Positions 9,789 to 21,526 of a stretch of DNA of 64,000 bases are shown here, one piece after another (position 1 is the stretch's first letter; every line of letters starts with the position of its first letter). The notes below the pieces were generated by a model that was given only the letters and a program-made list of their open reading frames with translations, was not told the DNA's origin and did no database searches. Origin of the DNA: Gremmenia infestans (taxonomy: Eukaryota; Ascomycota; Leotiomycetes; Helotiales; Hamatocanthoscyphaceae). A program made the translations under genes and the position numbers. The DNA lies in NCBI GenBank assembly GCA_032629725.1, contig JAFEVB010000007.1:682001-746000 (forward strand). Direction: 5' to 3'.

Positions 9789-12700
9789 CTAATCATCCTC
9801 CTCGGCCTCAGTAGCCTTAGGTGCGATGGCCCAGCGGTCAATGTGCTCAGACTTCTCATGCTGGATAGCAATCTTGGAGAGATGGCTGATGATGTTCTCC
9901 ATGTCGGTATCCGCCTTGCTGCGGGTGTTGCGGCCAAGGTTGTCGAGCCACTTGATGTTGTTGAGAAGGTAGTAGGTAATGGCAACGACGATTGTAACAC
10001 CAATGGAGAATCCCCAGACGATGACAACCGTAACGATAGAAGTGTGGCCGTTGTGAGAAAGGTTCTTGTTGTGGGTAGCTGGGTCACTTGGCTCACCAGC
10101 ACCGCCACAGAGCCATCCGAAGACACAGAAGAGAGTGGACAGGACATCGACAACGAAGATAGCCCCAACAAGTTGCCACGAAGGCCAGGTGTTGCCACCA
10201 CGGGTGACGAAGATGAGCCAATTCTCGGTGAGCGAGATCTCCAAGAAGAGTATACCCTGAATGGAACCAAAGTTCTCGATAATACCTCCGTCTGGCAGGA
10301 ACATTGATCCACGGATGACCCAGGTACCGAGAGCAAGGAGTATACCAAGGACAACGGAGATGACCCAGATCTTGGGCAATTGCCATTCGACAGGGCGCGC
10401 TTCGAAATGAGCGTTATCGTAGGCAACAGCGATGGTGGCCAAATCAGCAAAGAGAGCCAAGAAAACAATAAGCTCGGCACGGACAGTCTCGTTGATAATG
10501 ACCATGGAGGTGACGAGGTAGATTTCCAAATGAAGACAGAGAGCGATACGGTACTGGATGTATGCCTTCATACGCTGGAAAATTTGACGAGCGATCTTGA
10601 TGGCAGATACAATGGTGTTAAGACCGGGAGCGAGGAAAACAATATCAGCAGCAGCCTGGGCAGCTTCGGTAGCACCTTCGACAGCAATACCGCAGTCAGA
10701 CTTCTTCAAAGAGGGAGCGTCGTTGACACCGTCACCAGTCATGGCAGTCAGATGACCACGTTGCTGCAACATCTCGACGACCTGGTACTTGTGCTCGGGA
10801 AAGACTTCGGCGAAACCATCAGCCTTCTCAACGAGATCGTGCTGAGTAGTACCGGAAAGGCCACCGTGGATGAGACGTTCAGAGTTGTAAACCTTGGTAC
10901 CGAGGGCAAGCATCTTGCAAGTTTCCTTGGCAATAGCAATGGCATCACCAGTAAGCATTTTGACGGACAGACCGAGAACCTGGGCTTCAGCAATAGTGGC
11001 AGCAGTATCTTCACGAGGAGGATCGAACATAGGCAGCATTCCCAACAATTGCCAGTCCTTGTCACCTTCCTTGACAGCAACACCGAGAGATCTGAAACCA
11101 CGGCGAGCGAATTCGGTAGTCTTGGCTTTGTACATATCGGCAGTTTCCTTGGAGCAGTTGCTGAGGTTCAAGATAGCCTTGGGAGCACCCTTAGCACAGA
11201 TATATCTGACACCATCCTTTTGACATTCGGCAGTGATACGCTTGGAGACAGGGTCGAAGGGAGTGAACTTGTCCGTCTTCCAGCCACCAGCAAGCATCTC
11301 CTTGGCCCTTGGGTATCTCTTGAGGGTGAGAATAGTAACTTTATCGATGGGATCCAGAGACTTGATGTTGTGCGAAGAAGCAAGGGCAGCGACAGCCATC
11401 ATCCAGTTGACATCGACGCCTTCTGCGACATATGGGTCGCGGATGCTCAATTGATTGGCAGTGAGGGTACCGGTTTTGTCGGAGCAGAGAACATCGACAC
11501 CCTGAAAAGAATAGAGTTAGCGACATATTCAGACTGTTCCATATTCAAACAATTGATCCTCATGATCGGGAGGGTCAGGTGGTGAACAAGCCCCTGCCTA
11601 CATGTGCGCAATCTTGGCAAGGAGCCACTTGGCGCAGAAAAAAAAACAAGGTGGGTCTATTAATTAAACACGGGTCCCACAGCGCGATGTTATTGTTTTT
11701 TTCTTGGCGAGCGCGCTGCAAGATCACCTGAAATGATGCCAAGACCATGAAAATTGGAAGAGATGGTGAATTAAACTTACTGCAAGAGACTCAATGGCGG
11801 TAAGCTTTTGGACGATAGCTTTCTCCTTGGCCAGATAAGCGGCACCGACTGCGAGAGTGGTGGTTGTGACAACAGGGAGACCGACGGGAACACCGACGAC
11901 CAACAAGATCAGCGCATAGTGGAGCAGGGTGGTGGAGTGAGATTCGGGAGTCGCAATGCCCAAGTGATGGAAGAAACCTCCGATCCAAGCAATGAGAATC
12001 CAACCGACGACCAAAACCAACAGACTCGTACCGATGGAGTTCATGATAGCCTTGAAATGTCCTTGATCTTGAGCGCCAGAAACCAATGAAGCTGTGCGAC
12101 CGACGAAAGACATCTTGGCAGAGTGCGTTACGATAGCAAAGGCCTTGCCACGCTTGCAACCAGTAGTGTAGTAAACGGCGTCAGTGATGTACTTGTCGGC
12201 AGCGAGAGACTCTCCCGTCATGGCAGATTGATCGATGGCAAGGATGGCATATCCAGATCCGTGCTTCTCGCCCTCTTCTTCATCGTCGTCGACTTCCTCG
12301 TGGGTGTCGCCCATCTGAGCTTGTAATTCTTGGATGTATTCTTGGTAACCGTTGGGGTTGTCGTATTGGCAAATAATTCGGCAATCAGCTGGAACGACTT
12401 CACCATCTTCGATAACGATCTATTACTGATTAGCAATTGCCATCACCGACGTGGTGCGTGGAAAACTCACAATGTCACCAGGGACGAGTTCTCTAGCCTT
12501 GATTTCTTCCTCGTGACCATTACGGACAACGGTGGCTCGCATGGCGATATCACCCTTGAGACTGGCGACAACGTCTGCTGCCTGCTTCTCTTGGTACCAA
12601 CCGACGACAGCGTTAAGCATTAGAATACCAATAATGACACCGAGATCAATCCATTCACGCAGACCGGCAGCGAGGAGGACAGCGAGTTCCATGACTAATG

Positions 12701-13134
12701 ACACGATCAATTGAGGCACTTGGTGGGAGTAGCTCCCGTGACTTACCATAAAGAATAGGTCCTTGGAAGTATCCCAAGAACTGGACAAAGAGGTTGGTGT
12801 GTTCAGTGGTCAATTCGTTCCATCCAGTCTTCTTGCGACGCGTTTCCACATCATGATCGGAGAGACCCTGCTTCATGTCGGTAGAGAGCCATTCATCTGG
12901 TGTATCGAAAACGCCATCGGTGCCCTTGGACTTTTTCTGCCAGAACTTCTTCTTTGGCTCCTCCTCGTTGGCGACCGATGAGACCGTGGAACCTCTTCGA
13001 CCGTCCTTGTATGTTGAGATGTATCGCACAAGGTTTCCGTACTCACCCATGTTTTCGTCGGCAGCGGGCTCAGGATTGCCGCGCAGCTCTTTTTCGACAT
13101 CGCCATTCTCGACGTCGCCGTTTAATGGTGCCAT
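9789..13134 (-). CDS. pma1: Plasma-membrane H+-ATPase (P3A-type)
   Basis: Four exons (introns 12695-12746, 12420-12470 and a longer one, 11502-11780) join to 988 codons without a break. Landmarks in order: cytoplasmic N-terminus; TM1-2 with PVLL-type helices and the actuator loop; DQSAMTGESLA (TGES loop); VGVPVGLPVV in TM4; the phosphorylation site CSDKTGTLT immediately after the long third intron; KGAPKAIL nucleotide-binding loop; TGDGVNDAPSLKK hinge; TM5-10; and a C-terminal regulatory tail ending in EAEEDD. The enzyme pumps protons out of the cell and powers nutrient symporters such as the MFS proteins in this window. About 987 residues is longer than the roughly 920 usual for Neurospora or yeast Pma1; part of the excess is an acidic insertion (HEEVDDDEEEGEKHGSG) just before TGES. 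Confidence 0.97.
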
Positions 13135-13637
13135 TGTGAATGAAGCAGTGGCTCTGCGCTCAAAGTATTAAGGGGGAGGGGAGATTGTCGACTTTCACAG
13201 CAGCACCAACGGACAAAGGAAGAGGGAGAGGGGAGAGTGGAAGGGAGTCGTTAGAGCAACCTGGGGAGGAGGGAACCTTTTTTAAACAAATCTCAGCGGA
13301 GCACTAGGGCGATGAATCTAGCTAGGAGCACCCACGTCAACAAAGCGGTAGCGGCATCTCGGTGGGGTGGGGGGGGGGAGGTAGGTGGTAAGGGTAGGCA
13401 GGTAGGGGGAGGATAACGCAGCGTCATTTGGCTCGGACTCGACGGCACTGGACCATTTTTGACAGTAGCCGAATATTGGTCTAATTTGGCTTATGGGTCC
13501 GTCAACGGCCCTATGAGCTTAGAGAGATTTGCACTATTCCTTCCTAATACAAGCTGCAGGATTATATTAATTCCCGGGCATTTAGTTTTAGTACTGTGAA
13601 TTACGAGTCCGCTACGAGTTATCATGACTTGTTACTG

Positions 13638-13664
13638 TACCTACCTACCTACCTACATACCTAC
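13638..13664. repeat. (TACC)n microsatellite
   Basis: About six TACC units with one TACA variant, in the ATPase upstream region. Confidence 0.8.
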
Positions 13665-15139
13665 TTGCTGCAACATCAACGCGTTTAGGACGCTGGAATG
13701 TGGGAGAAGAGCTAGGAATCACAGGAAAATGGGGGGGAGAGTGTGGACAGTGGAGCATCCCCGGCAAAAGTAGATTGAGACCTTGTCAGGACCAGTGACA
13801 ACCCCAGTCGATCCCTCTGCAGCTCACAGCCATTGACCTATCAGGAAGGACCACAAATGATACTCTCCGTATAATATTGCGAAACTTCCTAGCTAATTGC
13901 CGCATTTTACCATAGCTTCGTTTTAGTATTTTACGGAGTAGGCCCGATACAGTCAAGGCTCGGCCTGCCTCGGCATGCTCCAGTTCATCTCCTGCACAAC
14001 GATGCGGAATTAAACAAAACAAAAAGCTCGTGAATTGGCAGCTTCTCATTGGCTGCCGTCGGTTCTGGCGGAACACAAGGGAGCTCTATCTAACGCGAGT
14101 CAGCTAGAAGACCCACTGGGAAAAAGCTTAGTAGTCATGGATCTGCCTGACATATTGCGCCCAGTCCCCGTTGGTAGCCTCATGGGACATTTAGGTGATA
14201 AGTAATAATCAGCGTGCAGGCTTGCAGAGAATCAAGAGGGCCATGAGGCAAGACGAGTTAGACTGTTAGACAGCCTCAAAAATGAACGTAGTGGGGGGCG
14301 GGGGGGGGGAATTGATTATTGTTTGGCTGCGACGGCCTCTTTGGCGGGGGTAACTGTGCCGACCAGGCGTGTTTAGTCACGGCGCACTGGCACGCTTTAC
14401 TGGATTGCGTAATTATACAAATTTACTTATCGCGCCTCGCTGCTTCGCTCCCTCGCCGCCGTCGCTGGGACTTTTGGATTTTCACCGACTCCCGATGTGC
14501 CGCTTTGCGGCAACAACACGACTTTGTATGAGGGAATTTCAGACCTCACGTGAACTCGCCAAGCTCGGAAAAATGGCACAAACGGGTATGTAGGCTGTTA
14601 GCTGCTGTTGGCTGTTGAAACTTGCACAAACGGGTAGCCTGTCGAACTTTGCACAAGTACGGAGTTAGTTGCATGTGGATCTGACCTCAGCGGCTGCCAG
14701 CTACTGCCAGTGCCAGCTCGAACCCTGTGGTCTCCGCCGTGTCCGAAACCAAAAAATAATAGGCTCAAGATGGGATGGATGGATGAATGGATGAATGGAT
14801 CTATAGGATGGGATTATTGGCCTGGATTGGATGGGTTGGGATGGGATGAGCTGTACAGTAATAGTGTACAATCTGCACTTCGGTGAGAGGGAGGGAAAAC
14901 TCTGCAATAATTCTCGGAATCAAATCTTGGAATCTCAAATCTCAAATCTCGGATCTCGATACGGGAAATTCTCTCAACCTGCCTGCATCAACACGGAAGC
15001 CCTCATCCAGGGTTATTTTGCCGATAACCCGTATGTACAGTCAGTACTGTACCAAATAATATAACGCATTCATGCAGTCCGTCAGTCTAAAAGGCTCGTG
15101 AGTCGTGAGTCGTGAAACTTTTTCGATTCGCAAGAATAA

Positions 15140-15155
15140 TACCTAGGCCTAGGTA
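15140..15155. promoter_or_regulatory. 16-bp perfect palindrome TACCTAGGCCTAGGTA
   Basis: Every base pairs with its mirror across the centre. It is two facing CCTAGG cores and is related to the TACCTAGGTA palindromes at 32328, 37096 and 39844. It lies 0.8 kb upstream of the small glycine-rich gene. Function unknown. Confidence 0.5.
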
Positions 15156-15504
15156 CAGTACAGTAACAGAACAGTAAGAGTAACAAACCGGATTACTTAC
15201 CCGACCCCGACCCCGACCACCACCAGCCAGCGAACGAGTCAACAACTGAAGTCTGTGTTGTTTCTGCCTAGCAACCGACCGGAGTCGCCTTGACAGCAGC
15301 ATACTTTACTGTAGCACAGAACAGCAAGCAGCACCACAGACAGCTAGACTTTCCACAAAAGCCCCGCAACATCCGTTTCAACATCTAGAACCCAATATTT
15401 GACGCCTCTCCCCCCCATGTCGAGCGAGCTGCCTGCCACATTCATACGCCGATGAGAGCAAAATTTGGGAGCCTTCTTTCGCCCAATACTCGAGTATTCC
15501 AGAA

Positions 15505-15536
15505 AACCTCCAGCATCCAGAACCTCCAGCATCCAG
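15505..15536. repeat. 16-bp tandem duplication
   Basis: Two perfect adjacent copies of AACCTCCAGCATCCAG, about 410 bp upstream of the small glycine-rich gene. A TTCCAGAA, which fits a minimal heat-shock-element pair, lies just before it. Confidence 0.8.
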
Positions 15537-15942
15537 ATTTCCCAGATCTCCTAGATCTCGAGTGAGAAACTGAGATTTCAAATTATAAGTATTGACCCCG
15601 CACACAACAAGGCGTTCGAACGTTCACCTTCAACAGCCAGTAGTATGCGTATGCCAATCACGAACGAGCGCACTTCTTGACAGGAAAAGTGTGCCTTCGT
15701 CATAATGTAAGGGTTGAGTATGCGTCGACGGTTCATGTTCATTTTCTGACGTCACGATGGCAATGCCTATTATTTGTGATTGTATATCAATTGCCTTTCC
15801 TACTGTACTGCTTACAGCTATTTCTTTATATTGTCCTGTCAGAGAAATTGAGTTGGAATCGCTGCTGTACTTTTCTAGCTCAACTTGACTTCAAATCTCA
15901 CCGCGCCCGGGCTCTAGCAAACAGACAGACCAACGACGAAAA

Positions 15943-16380
15943 ATGTCCAACACTGGAATCGCAAACGATAGCCTCGGCGGCAACGTTAAAAATACAGTCC
16001 CAGACTTGGCCAACTCAAGCGGAGCTCAAGACATAGCGAATACAGGTTACGGTAGCGGAGGAGGAGGAGGAGGACCCAGTGCAGGAATTGGAAACAATGT
16101 TGAGAAGGATTTGGGAGAGCGCGAGCAGAAGGGGGGCGTTAAAGGAATTATAAACAAGATCGCCAATAAATTGAATCCTTCTCGTAACAAAGCTGCACAA
16201 CAGGTGAGTCTATTGTCTTAGCACTGTACTGCACTGAATTGCACTGCGCGAATTTCTGAAAGGAAGAATGCCAATTGATGGATTTGCACTTAGGGCCTTG
16301 GTAAGGAGCAGGCGAGTTTGGGAGGTGCTGGAAACCCTACGAGACCAACGCAGATGGAGGGAGATTTGAATAAAGAGTAG
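15943..16380 (+). CDS. Small glycine-rich hydrophilic protein, unknown function
   Basis: Two exons (intron 16204-16293, canonical GTGAGT...TTAG) join to exactly 116 codons. The 115-residue product is hydrophilic and rich in Gly, Asn, Ala and Ser, with a GSGGGGGGP run near residue 40, a basic stretch (GVKGIINKIANKLNPSRNK) that could form an amphipathic helix, and an acidic end (MEGDLNKE). There is no signal peptide or membrane helix. The composition recalls hydrophilin/LEA-like stress proteins, but I do not recognise a named family. The upstream HSE-like TTCCAGAA would suit stress induction; that is inference. Confidence 0.7.
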
Positions 16381-17961
16381 GTAGGGTAGGGTAGGGACAC
16401 CATGATGTATTTGTTTATTGTATCACCTCGAATATTCATCATCACAATGAAAATTATATATGTACCTGTATTAATGGTAGCGGTTTGTTTACCTTACAAC
16501 TGTTACTTCTATCACCAACTGCTATAGTATACTTGCCAAGCCCTTATTATTTTTCGGCGGCTATTTCTATCTAGCGTTTTTGGTTCAGATTTGCGCGTCG
16601 CACGGAGGACCTAAATAAGTGTTGTTTCATTGGTTTCATTTCGTAATATTAGATTGTTTACTGTTTATTCTTAGCCTCCTCTCCTCCTAGACTACTAGCA
16701 CTAGGCGATTGATCGCGATAGGATCCGCGAAAAGAGGACACAAAGTATTGTGTCAAGAATAAATCCTACGCACGTATTACTCCAACTTAATTCATTATCT
16801 TGGTTGATTGATTCCGCATCCTCGGTCTCTAGATTTAATCTTGTTTTGTTGAGCAATACGTGGCATCAACTTTAAGTGCATGAAATTTTAATTACATGAT
16901 TACATCTCAAATTACTCAAACTTCGTATTGAAGTAGGGGCCGTAATCATGTTGGTTCGTTGACTTGGGGCAATTGGCATTTTAGCGTCTTTATTATCATC
17001 TAGCAAATTCATAGCTTCTGGCAGAGAGAGAGTTTGCGCCATTGATACCTTTGAAAAGCCATCAACCGCTATGTGGGGCTACACGGGTAGTGTGAAGTTC
17101 CAAACTTGACATTAGGGGGTGGAAAGTCTAGACTGCTCGGGGAATTTGCTAGTGTTTGGCGCAGAGCCTCATGAGGAATCAAATATAATTTGACATCCTT
17201 ATAAACTTTTCATCATAGCTACTGTAACTTATTAAGATAATGTAAGACGTCTAGATGACGACGGGTTCTGGCAACCGACTTCTGCTAAGTGCTGTCATTA
17301 TCAACGTGATATCTCGATACCTTGTCGGCAGGTCTAGATTCCACATAGAAGTTTTTAAAAATGGACATTCCACTCGTACATCTTCTTAAGTGCTACTTTA
17401 CTCTCAATCGCACGCGACGCAACTGCCCAAAATATTCATTTCCTTCAGCTAGATATATGTGGATTTGGGGCCTCAGGCCTCCAAGAGTATATAGCTGGCT
17501 CCTGCCACACTTCTTACAATATCTTACAGCTAGGTAGACCTTCAACCTCCACATCGCGATATTCCCGTAGTGTCTCACCTGTTAATATCTTGAAGATTCA
17601 CGACATGTTGATCGTGTATAATAATTTGTACATGTCAGAGCACTCGCCACAGCCAATCGTCCTCGCGCCCAAATTTGTTTCTAGTTCAGCCAGCAGCGCA
17701 CCTCAGGCCTTCGAGTATCATGACATTTGCTGTCAAAATTAACTATATGAGCCTCATTATTTTAAGTTCGTTCGCCTATCTCTCATAGCTTTGTACTCCA
17801 TACGTTGTAACCGGCCGGGATCCTCGGACTTGGCTGAACTCAAACAATATGAGCACTTTCCCTACGATAACAAAATACTTCTTTTCCGTCATGCAAGCTT
17901 TCAGTCTTTCTTTCTTTCTTTCTTTTCCTCACGTCGTTCTTTTCAATTCATTGTTCTTGCC
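16381..17961. other. Intergenic spacer
   Basis: About 1.6 kb, AT-richer than the flanking genes, between two genes on the plus strand. A CTTT repeat at about 17905-17925 lies just upstream of the glucanase start and is probably in its 5' leader. I see no other gene or RNA. Confidence 0.55.
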
Positions 17962-19033
17962 ATGAAGTCACTCTTTTCAATTCTCGCGGCATGCACACTC
18001 GTTCAAGTACACGCACTTCAACATGTACACCCTCGCCATTTGAGTACTGTTTTGAACAAAGCCAGCCTCCCCGGTTTCATTCCCGTATTCTTTGACGATT
18101 TCTCCGGAACTCCCGGATCACTACCCTCATCCTCCAACTGGCTGTTCTCGCTCGGGACACAGTATCCAGGCGGTGCGGCGAACTGGGGAAATAACGAGCA
18201 CGAAACCTACACCCAATCTCGCGACAATATCCACATCACTCAAGAGCAGAACCTGGCAATCATCCCGCGTCTCGAGAATGGAGTGTGGACCTCGGCCAGG
18301 ATCGAGACGCAAGATTCCTCTTTTGCGGCGGCCCCAGGAGGGAGGCTTCTGATTGAAGCCCGCATCAAACTCGGGGATGCGCCATTGGAGCAACAGCAGG
18401 GCATATGGCCGGCATTCTGGACACTGGGGTCAAAATTCCGGGGCAATTATAGCAATTGGCCAATGGTGACTGAATGGGATATTTTGGAAGTTGTGAGCGG
18501 GCAGTCGACCATGTTCTCTACGATTCATTGTGGTTACGCTCCGGGAGGACCTTGTAATGAATATGATGGACTCGGAAACGGTGGCGTTGCCTTCTCTAGA
18601 GGTACCTTTCATTCCGTTGGGTTTTTGGTGGATCGGAGTATGTGTGGCGGGGGCAAAAATGGCACTTGGCAGGATGAGACGCTGAATTGGTATCTGGATG
18701 GCAAAAAGGTATTCAATGTCACGGGCGCGACGGTTGGGGATGAGGAGACTTGGTCTTTGCTAGCGCATGAGGAACATTACTTGCTTTTGAATGTTGCAGT
18801 AGGTGGAAACTGGTAAGTGACTTCTCAGGGCATTCTTCATGCGGACAAATTCGCGAGTTTTGATATCCCTTTTTCTAAATTCGAGAAGTTTGGAGATACT
18901 AGGTGTCTGTAAATCTTATTGATCAAGCATAGCTGACTAAAACAACAGGCCCGGCCCCCCAAATAATGCTACCATTGATGGACAATCTGTTGGCATGGAG
19001 GTTGAGCATGTTGGTATTTACAACTCAGTTTAG
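17962..19033 (+). CDS. Secreted GH16 family beta-glucanase
   Basis: Two exons (intron 18813-18948) join to exactly 312 codons. The chosen ATG begins a clear signal peptide (MKSLFSILAACTLVQVHA); the frame is open further upstream but without a leader. The GH16 active site is TEWDILEVV, matching E-x-D-x-x-E with the two glutamates as nucleophile and acid/base. Other family landmarks are the conserved WPAFWTLG strand before it and LLNVAVGGNWPG near the end, split by the intron. GH16 enzymes act on beta-1,3 or beta-1,3/1,4-glucans; a plant- or fungal-wall substrate is likely but cannot be told from sequence. There is no C-terminal GPI signal, so it is probably released. Confidence 0.92.
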
Positions 19034-19225
19034 GTAGCTCAGCATTGGATAATTGAAGACAAGGTCCACAAAAGATGTACGAGTACAAGCCGATTGCCAA
19101 AAGCTCATCTACATACAATCCAAGGATTTTCCATTCTTCCCCCATCCGATTGTCTTTATCCCCAAGTCATGAGTTGATACCGTACCCCCCATCTAAAATT
19201 TGCGAAATCCAACACAGCCAGCCGC

Positions 19226-20686
19226 TCACTCGAACCAGCGAGCACGACTACAGGTACGACAAATCAGCCAAGCACACAAAAACGGGGTTGGAAAAAGGAA
19301 AGGGAAAAAGTCATACCAAAATGCACAAGTGACGTCCTCGAATCTTTTCCCCTCCGTCCAAGCTCGGAAACAATCTACATGCAGATTCTGCCCGCAAACT
19401 TGACACCAAACGGCCTCTTCTGGATTTTCGAAGTCTTCATAGCAGATGTAACAGCCGCCTTCGAGGGGTTTTCGAATACGGTTGTTTGGTGTTTGGGGGA
19501 GATGAGGATGAGGATTGTTTGGTTCTGGGTAACGCAGTGGTCGAGGGGGTTCTGGTCGAGGGGCCAAAGTCTGCCTTACGAGTGGTTCTCTCTCTACCTG
19601 AGCTTCTGGTTGGAGAGAGATAATAGGTCGACTTAATCGTGGTGCCCTCTCTATCTGAGCCTCTGGTCGAGGAGGAACGAAAGTCTGCCACGAGCGAGAA
19701 GGGGCTAAAATCTGCCTCACTTGTATCTCTCTCTCTATCTGGGCCTCTGCTTGGGAAGGGATTAAAGGCCGTGGCAGTTGTGGCACCCTCTCCAACAGAG
19801 CCTCTGGTTGAGGGACAACTGTCCGTCTCATTTGTGGCACGTTCTCTATCTGAGCCTCTGGTCGAGGAGAGACAAAAGGCCTACTCAATCGTAGTACTTT
19901 CTCTCTCTGAGGCTCCGGTTCCCATTGTATCGGAGCCTCTAGTCGAGGAGAGACAAGAGCTCGTCTCACTCGTGGCTCCCTTACTGGTACAGCGGCCACA
20001 GGAATATTGGCCTCGGGATATGTTCGGAAATGAGGTACAAGAGGCGTCGGACGATCGTTCTCAGGAGCAGCTGGTGAATACCTGTTTGCAGCTCGTGGAC
20101 GTATCCAAGCACCCCCATCGACGGATGGCTCTTGTCTCATATGCTGGTCGCGCGGCGGTGGGTTCTGTCGCTGGGCACGAGTCGGGTCACGCAGCGCTCT
20201 GGCTTCTCCAACCCTGCGGTCCCGTATGTGTTCAGCCCGAGCCTCCGCATCTCGTGGTGGAGGACTTGCAGCTCTCCAAAGTGGAGCAAGCTCTGGCTGT
20301 CTGAATAGTGGTTGGGCATGCCGTGTAGCAGCGACAGGTCGAGGATCATGTACTTCAGGCTCCCTAAGCTCTTCTTCCACTTCGATGTAGTTCAAAATGG
20401 CCAAGGTCCACCGGTCGATGACATCTTGAACCTGACTCTTTCGATGGACTGCTTTGCACAGTGTAAGCTCTGCCAACTCTCGTATCCAACGTGAGACTCT
20501 ATTACTGAGTCCTTCGGCGATTATGTTTTCTTCAGAGAGGTCCGCGAGGATCCTGCTTGCTACTGCTCGATCGACCTTGTTGACGGGATTTTGACAACGA
20601 ACCCCCTTTTTTGTCATCCCCGTACAGGTATGGCCTTTCGCAGGTGTAACTTGAAGGGGCAGCTTGGGGTCCCAATAGATAGGCAT
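19226..20686 (-). CDS. RING-finger protein with N-terminal C-x9-C motif and tandem repeats
   Basis: The start is the ATG at 20686 (MPIYWDPKLPLQV). A 69-base intron (19248-19316) is in frame, so both spliced and unspliced reads stay open; splicing restores the last zinc pair (VTCAFCRARWFE), giving about 463 residues. Residues 19-34 (HTCTGMTKKGVRCQNP) match a Cys-rich element seen at the start of various fungal proteins. The middle is disordered, Arg/Pro rich, with a minisatellite-coded repeat built on RPxxSPRPEAQIE. The C-terminal 60 residues form a RING-like domain: CYIC, WCQVCGQNLHVDC, CAFC. A ubiquitin-ligase role follows from the fold but is not proved; no other domain is present. Confidence 0.75.
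   Translation of the reverse strand: MPIYWDPKLPLQVTPAKGHTCTGMTKKGVRCQNPVNKVDRAVASRILADLSEENIIAEGLSNRVSRWIRELAELTLCKAVHRKSQVQDVIDRWTLAILNYIEVEEELREPEVHDPRPVAATRHAQPLFRQPELAPLWRAASPPPRDAEARAEHIRDRRVGEARALRDPTRAQRQNPPPRDQHMRQEPSVDGGAWIRPRAANRYSPAAPENDRPTPLVPHFRTYPEANIPVAAVPVREPRVRRALVSPRLEAPIQWEPEPQREKVLRLSRPFVSPRPEAQIENVPQMRRTVVPQPEALLERVPQLPRPLIPSQAEAQIEREIQVRQILAPSRSWQTFVPPRPEAQIERAPRLSRPIISLQPEAQVEREPLVRQTLAPRPEPPRPLRYPEPNNPHPHLPQTPNNRIRKPLEGGCYICYEDFENPEEAVWCQVCGQNLHVDCFRAWTEGKRFEDVTCAFWYDFFPFLFPTPFLCAWLICRTCSRARWFE
19540..19960 (-). repeat. Coding minisatellite in the RING gene
   Basis: About seven copies of a core (plus strand CCTCTGGTCGAGGAG and variants) start near 19550, 19603, 19660, 19744, 19801, 19854 and 19936, at spacings of 53-57 or 82-84 bp. 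On the coding strand they give the proline-rich PEAQIE repeats. The spacing keeps frame overall. Confidence 0.8.
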
Positions 20687-21001
20687 GGCCAATGGTATGC
20701 TGCAAAGAGAAGTTTGCGAATGATTTGACGCCTTGGAAAAATTGATGGTTGATTGTTCCTGTCCCTGAGCAAAGTCAAAGGAGTTGTGAATACATATATA
20801 TAGTAGAATGGCTACATATTCCAGGAACTTCTTCAGTAACTAGTTCTTTGTTACAAACGACTTCATCCCATAGATATCTGTGGAACCAGCCTGTCTCTAA
20901 AACTGCAACGTACCAGTCACTTTGACGATTTGGCACTTTACCACATCCGCTGTTTGTTAGTGAATGGAGAAGGAGAGGAGAAGGAAAAGAAGAGTTTTAT
21001 A

Positions 21002-21526
21002 ATGTCTTGCCCATACAATCAATTCTACTACGCTGCTATAGGGAGCCGACAGAATTTGGTTGAAGAAGTTTTAGTATGTGCTTGTAATTTCTTTGGTCGT
21101 GGTTTCAAAGTGACTACGTTTGGAACTTCCAGCTTCACCTTCAGCAACATGCCGCTTAGTGTCTATAGTGTTAGTCACATGGATTGGAATAGATTCAGAA
21201 AACATATCCCAATTCCTAAGGTATGTTGCTGTTCAAGATCTTTATCAGTGGCGAAACAAAATCACCCATTTCCTCGCCTCAGCTCCCTCTTTCGACACCA
21301 CAACTCTCAACCTCATAGCATATTGCGACGTCTTGAACTATACTCAATGCACAAGGTTGTTTCTTTCAGTTCAGGGACCCGTGTATTGATTTCTTGGTCT
21401 TTTAATTGCTCTGAAACACCTCACTTGAGATATCTTTGTAGAATCTGCGGGCTAGGGTTTCTTGTTTACGTGAGCTTTGCTATTCTATTAACCTTTCTCC
21501 AATTCTTCAACTTACCCACCTTTTGA
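21002..21526 (+). CDS. Unassigned open frame, doubtful
   Basis: A 174-codon frame from ATG (MSCPYNQFYYAAIGSRQN) with a hydrophobic end (GFLVYVSFAILLTFLQFF). It is longer than expected for this AT-rich region, and a possible donor (GTATGT) lies mid-frame after IPIPK, but there is no recognised motif. It may be chance. Confidence 0.2.
   Translation: MSCPYNQFYYAAIGSRQNLVEEVLVCACNFFGRGFKVTTFGTSSFTFSNMPLSVYSVSHMDWNRFRKHIPIPKVCCCSRSLSVAKQNHPFPRLSSLFRHHNSQPHSILRRLELYSMHKVVSFSSGTRVLISWSFNCSETPHLRYLCRICGLGFLVYVSFAILLTFLQFFNLPTF

Larger units (their letters stand above)
13135..15942. other. Long upstream region of the proton ATPase, repeat rich
   Basis: This 2.8 kb lies between the divergent starts of the ATPase and a small glycine-rich protein. 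It contains no convincing gene. It has poly-G runs near 13367 and 14293, a TACC array (13638-13664), ATGGATGA-type repeats near 14771-14800, TACGGAGTA at 13932-13940, a 16-bp perfect palindrome at 15140-15155 and a 16-bp tandem duplication at 15505-15536. A long promoter and 5' leader would suit a highly expressed ATPase gene. Confidence 0.6.

Noticed and set aside
10380..11585. 401-codon plus-strand frame opposite the proton ATPase (also 9600-10307)
   Set aside because: It is the antisense shadow of a strongly codon-biased conserved gene; composition is Ser/Thr/Asp-rich and no motif is present.
19639..20304. 221-codon plus-strand frame with SEPLVEERQ repeats
   Set aside because: It is the antisense reading of the minisatellite in the RING gene, which has real zinc motifs on the minus strand.
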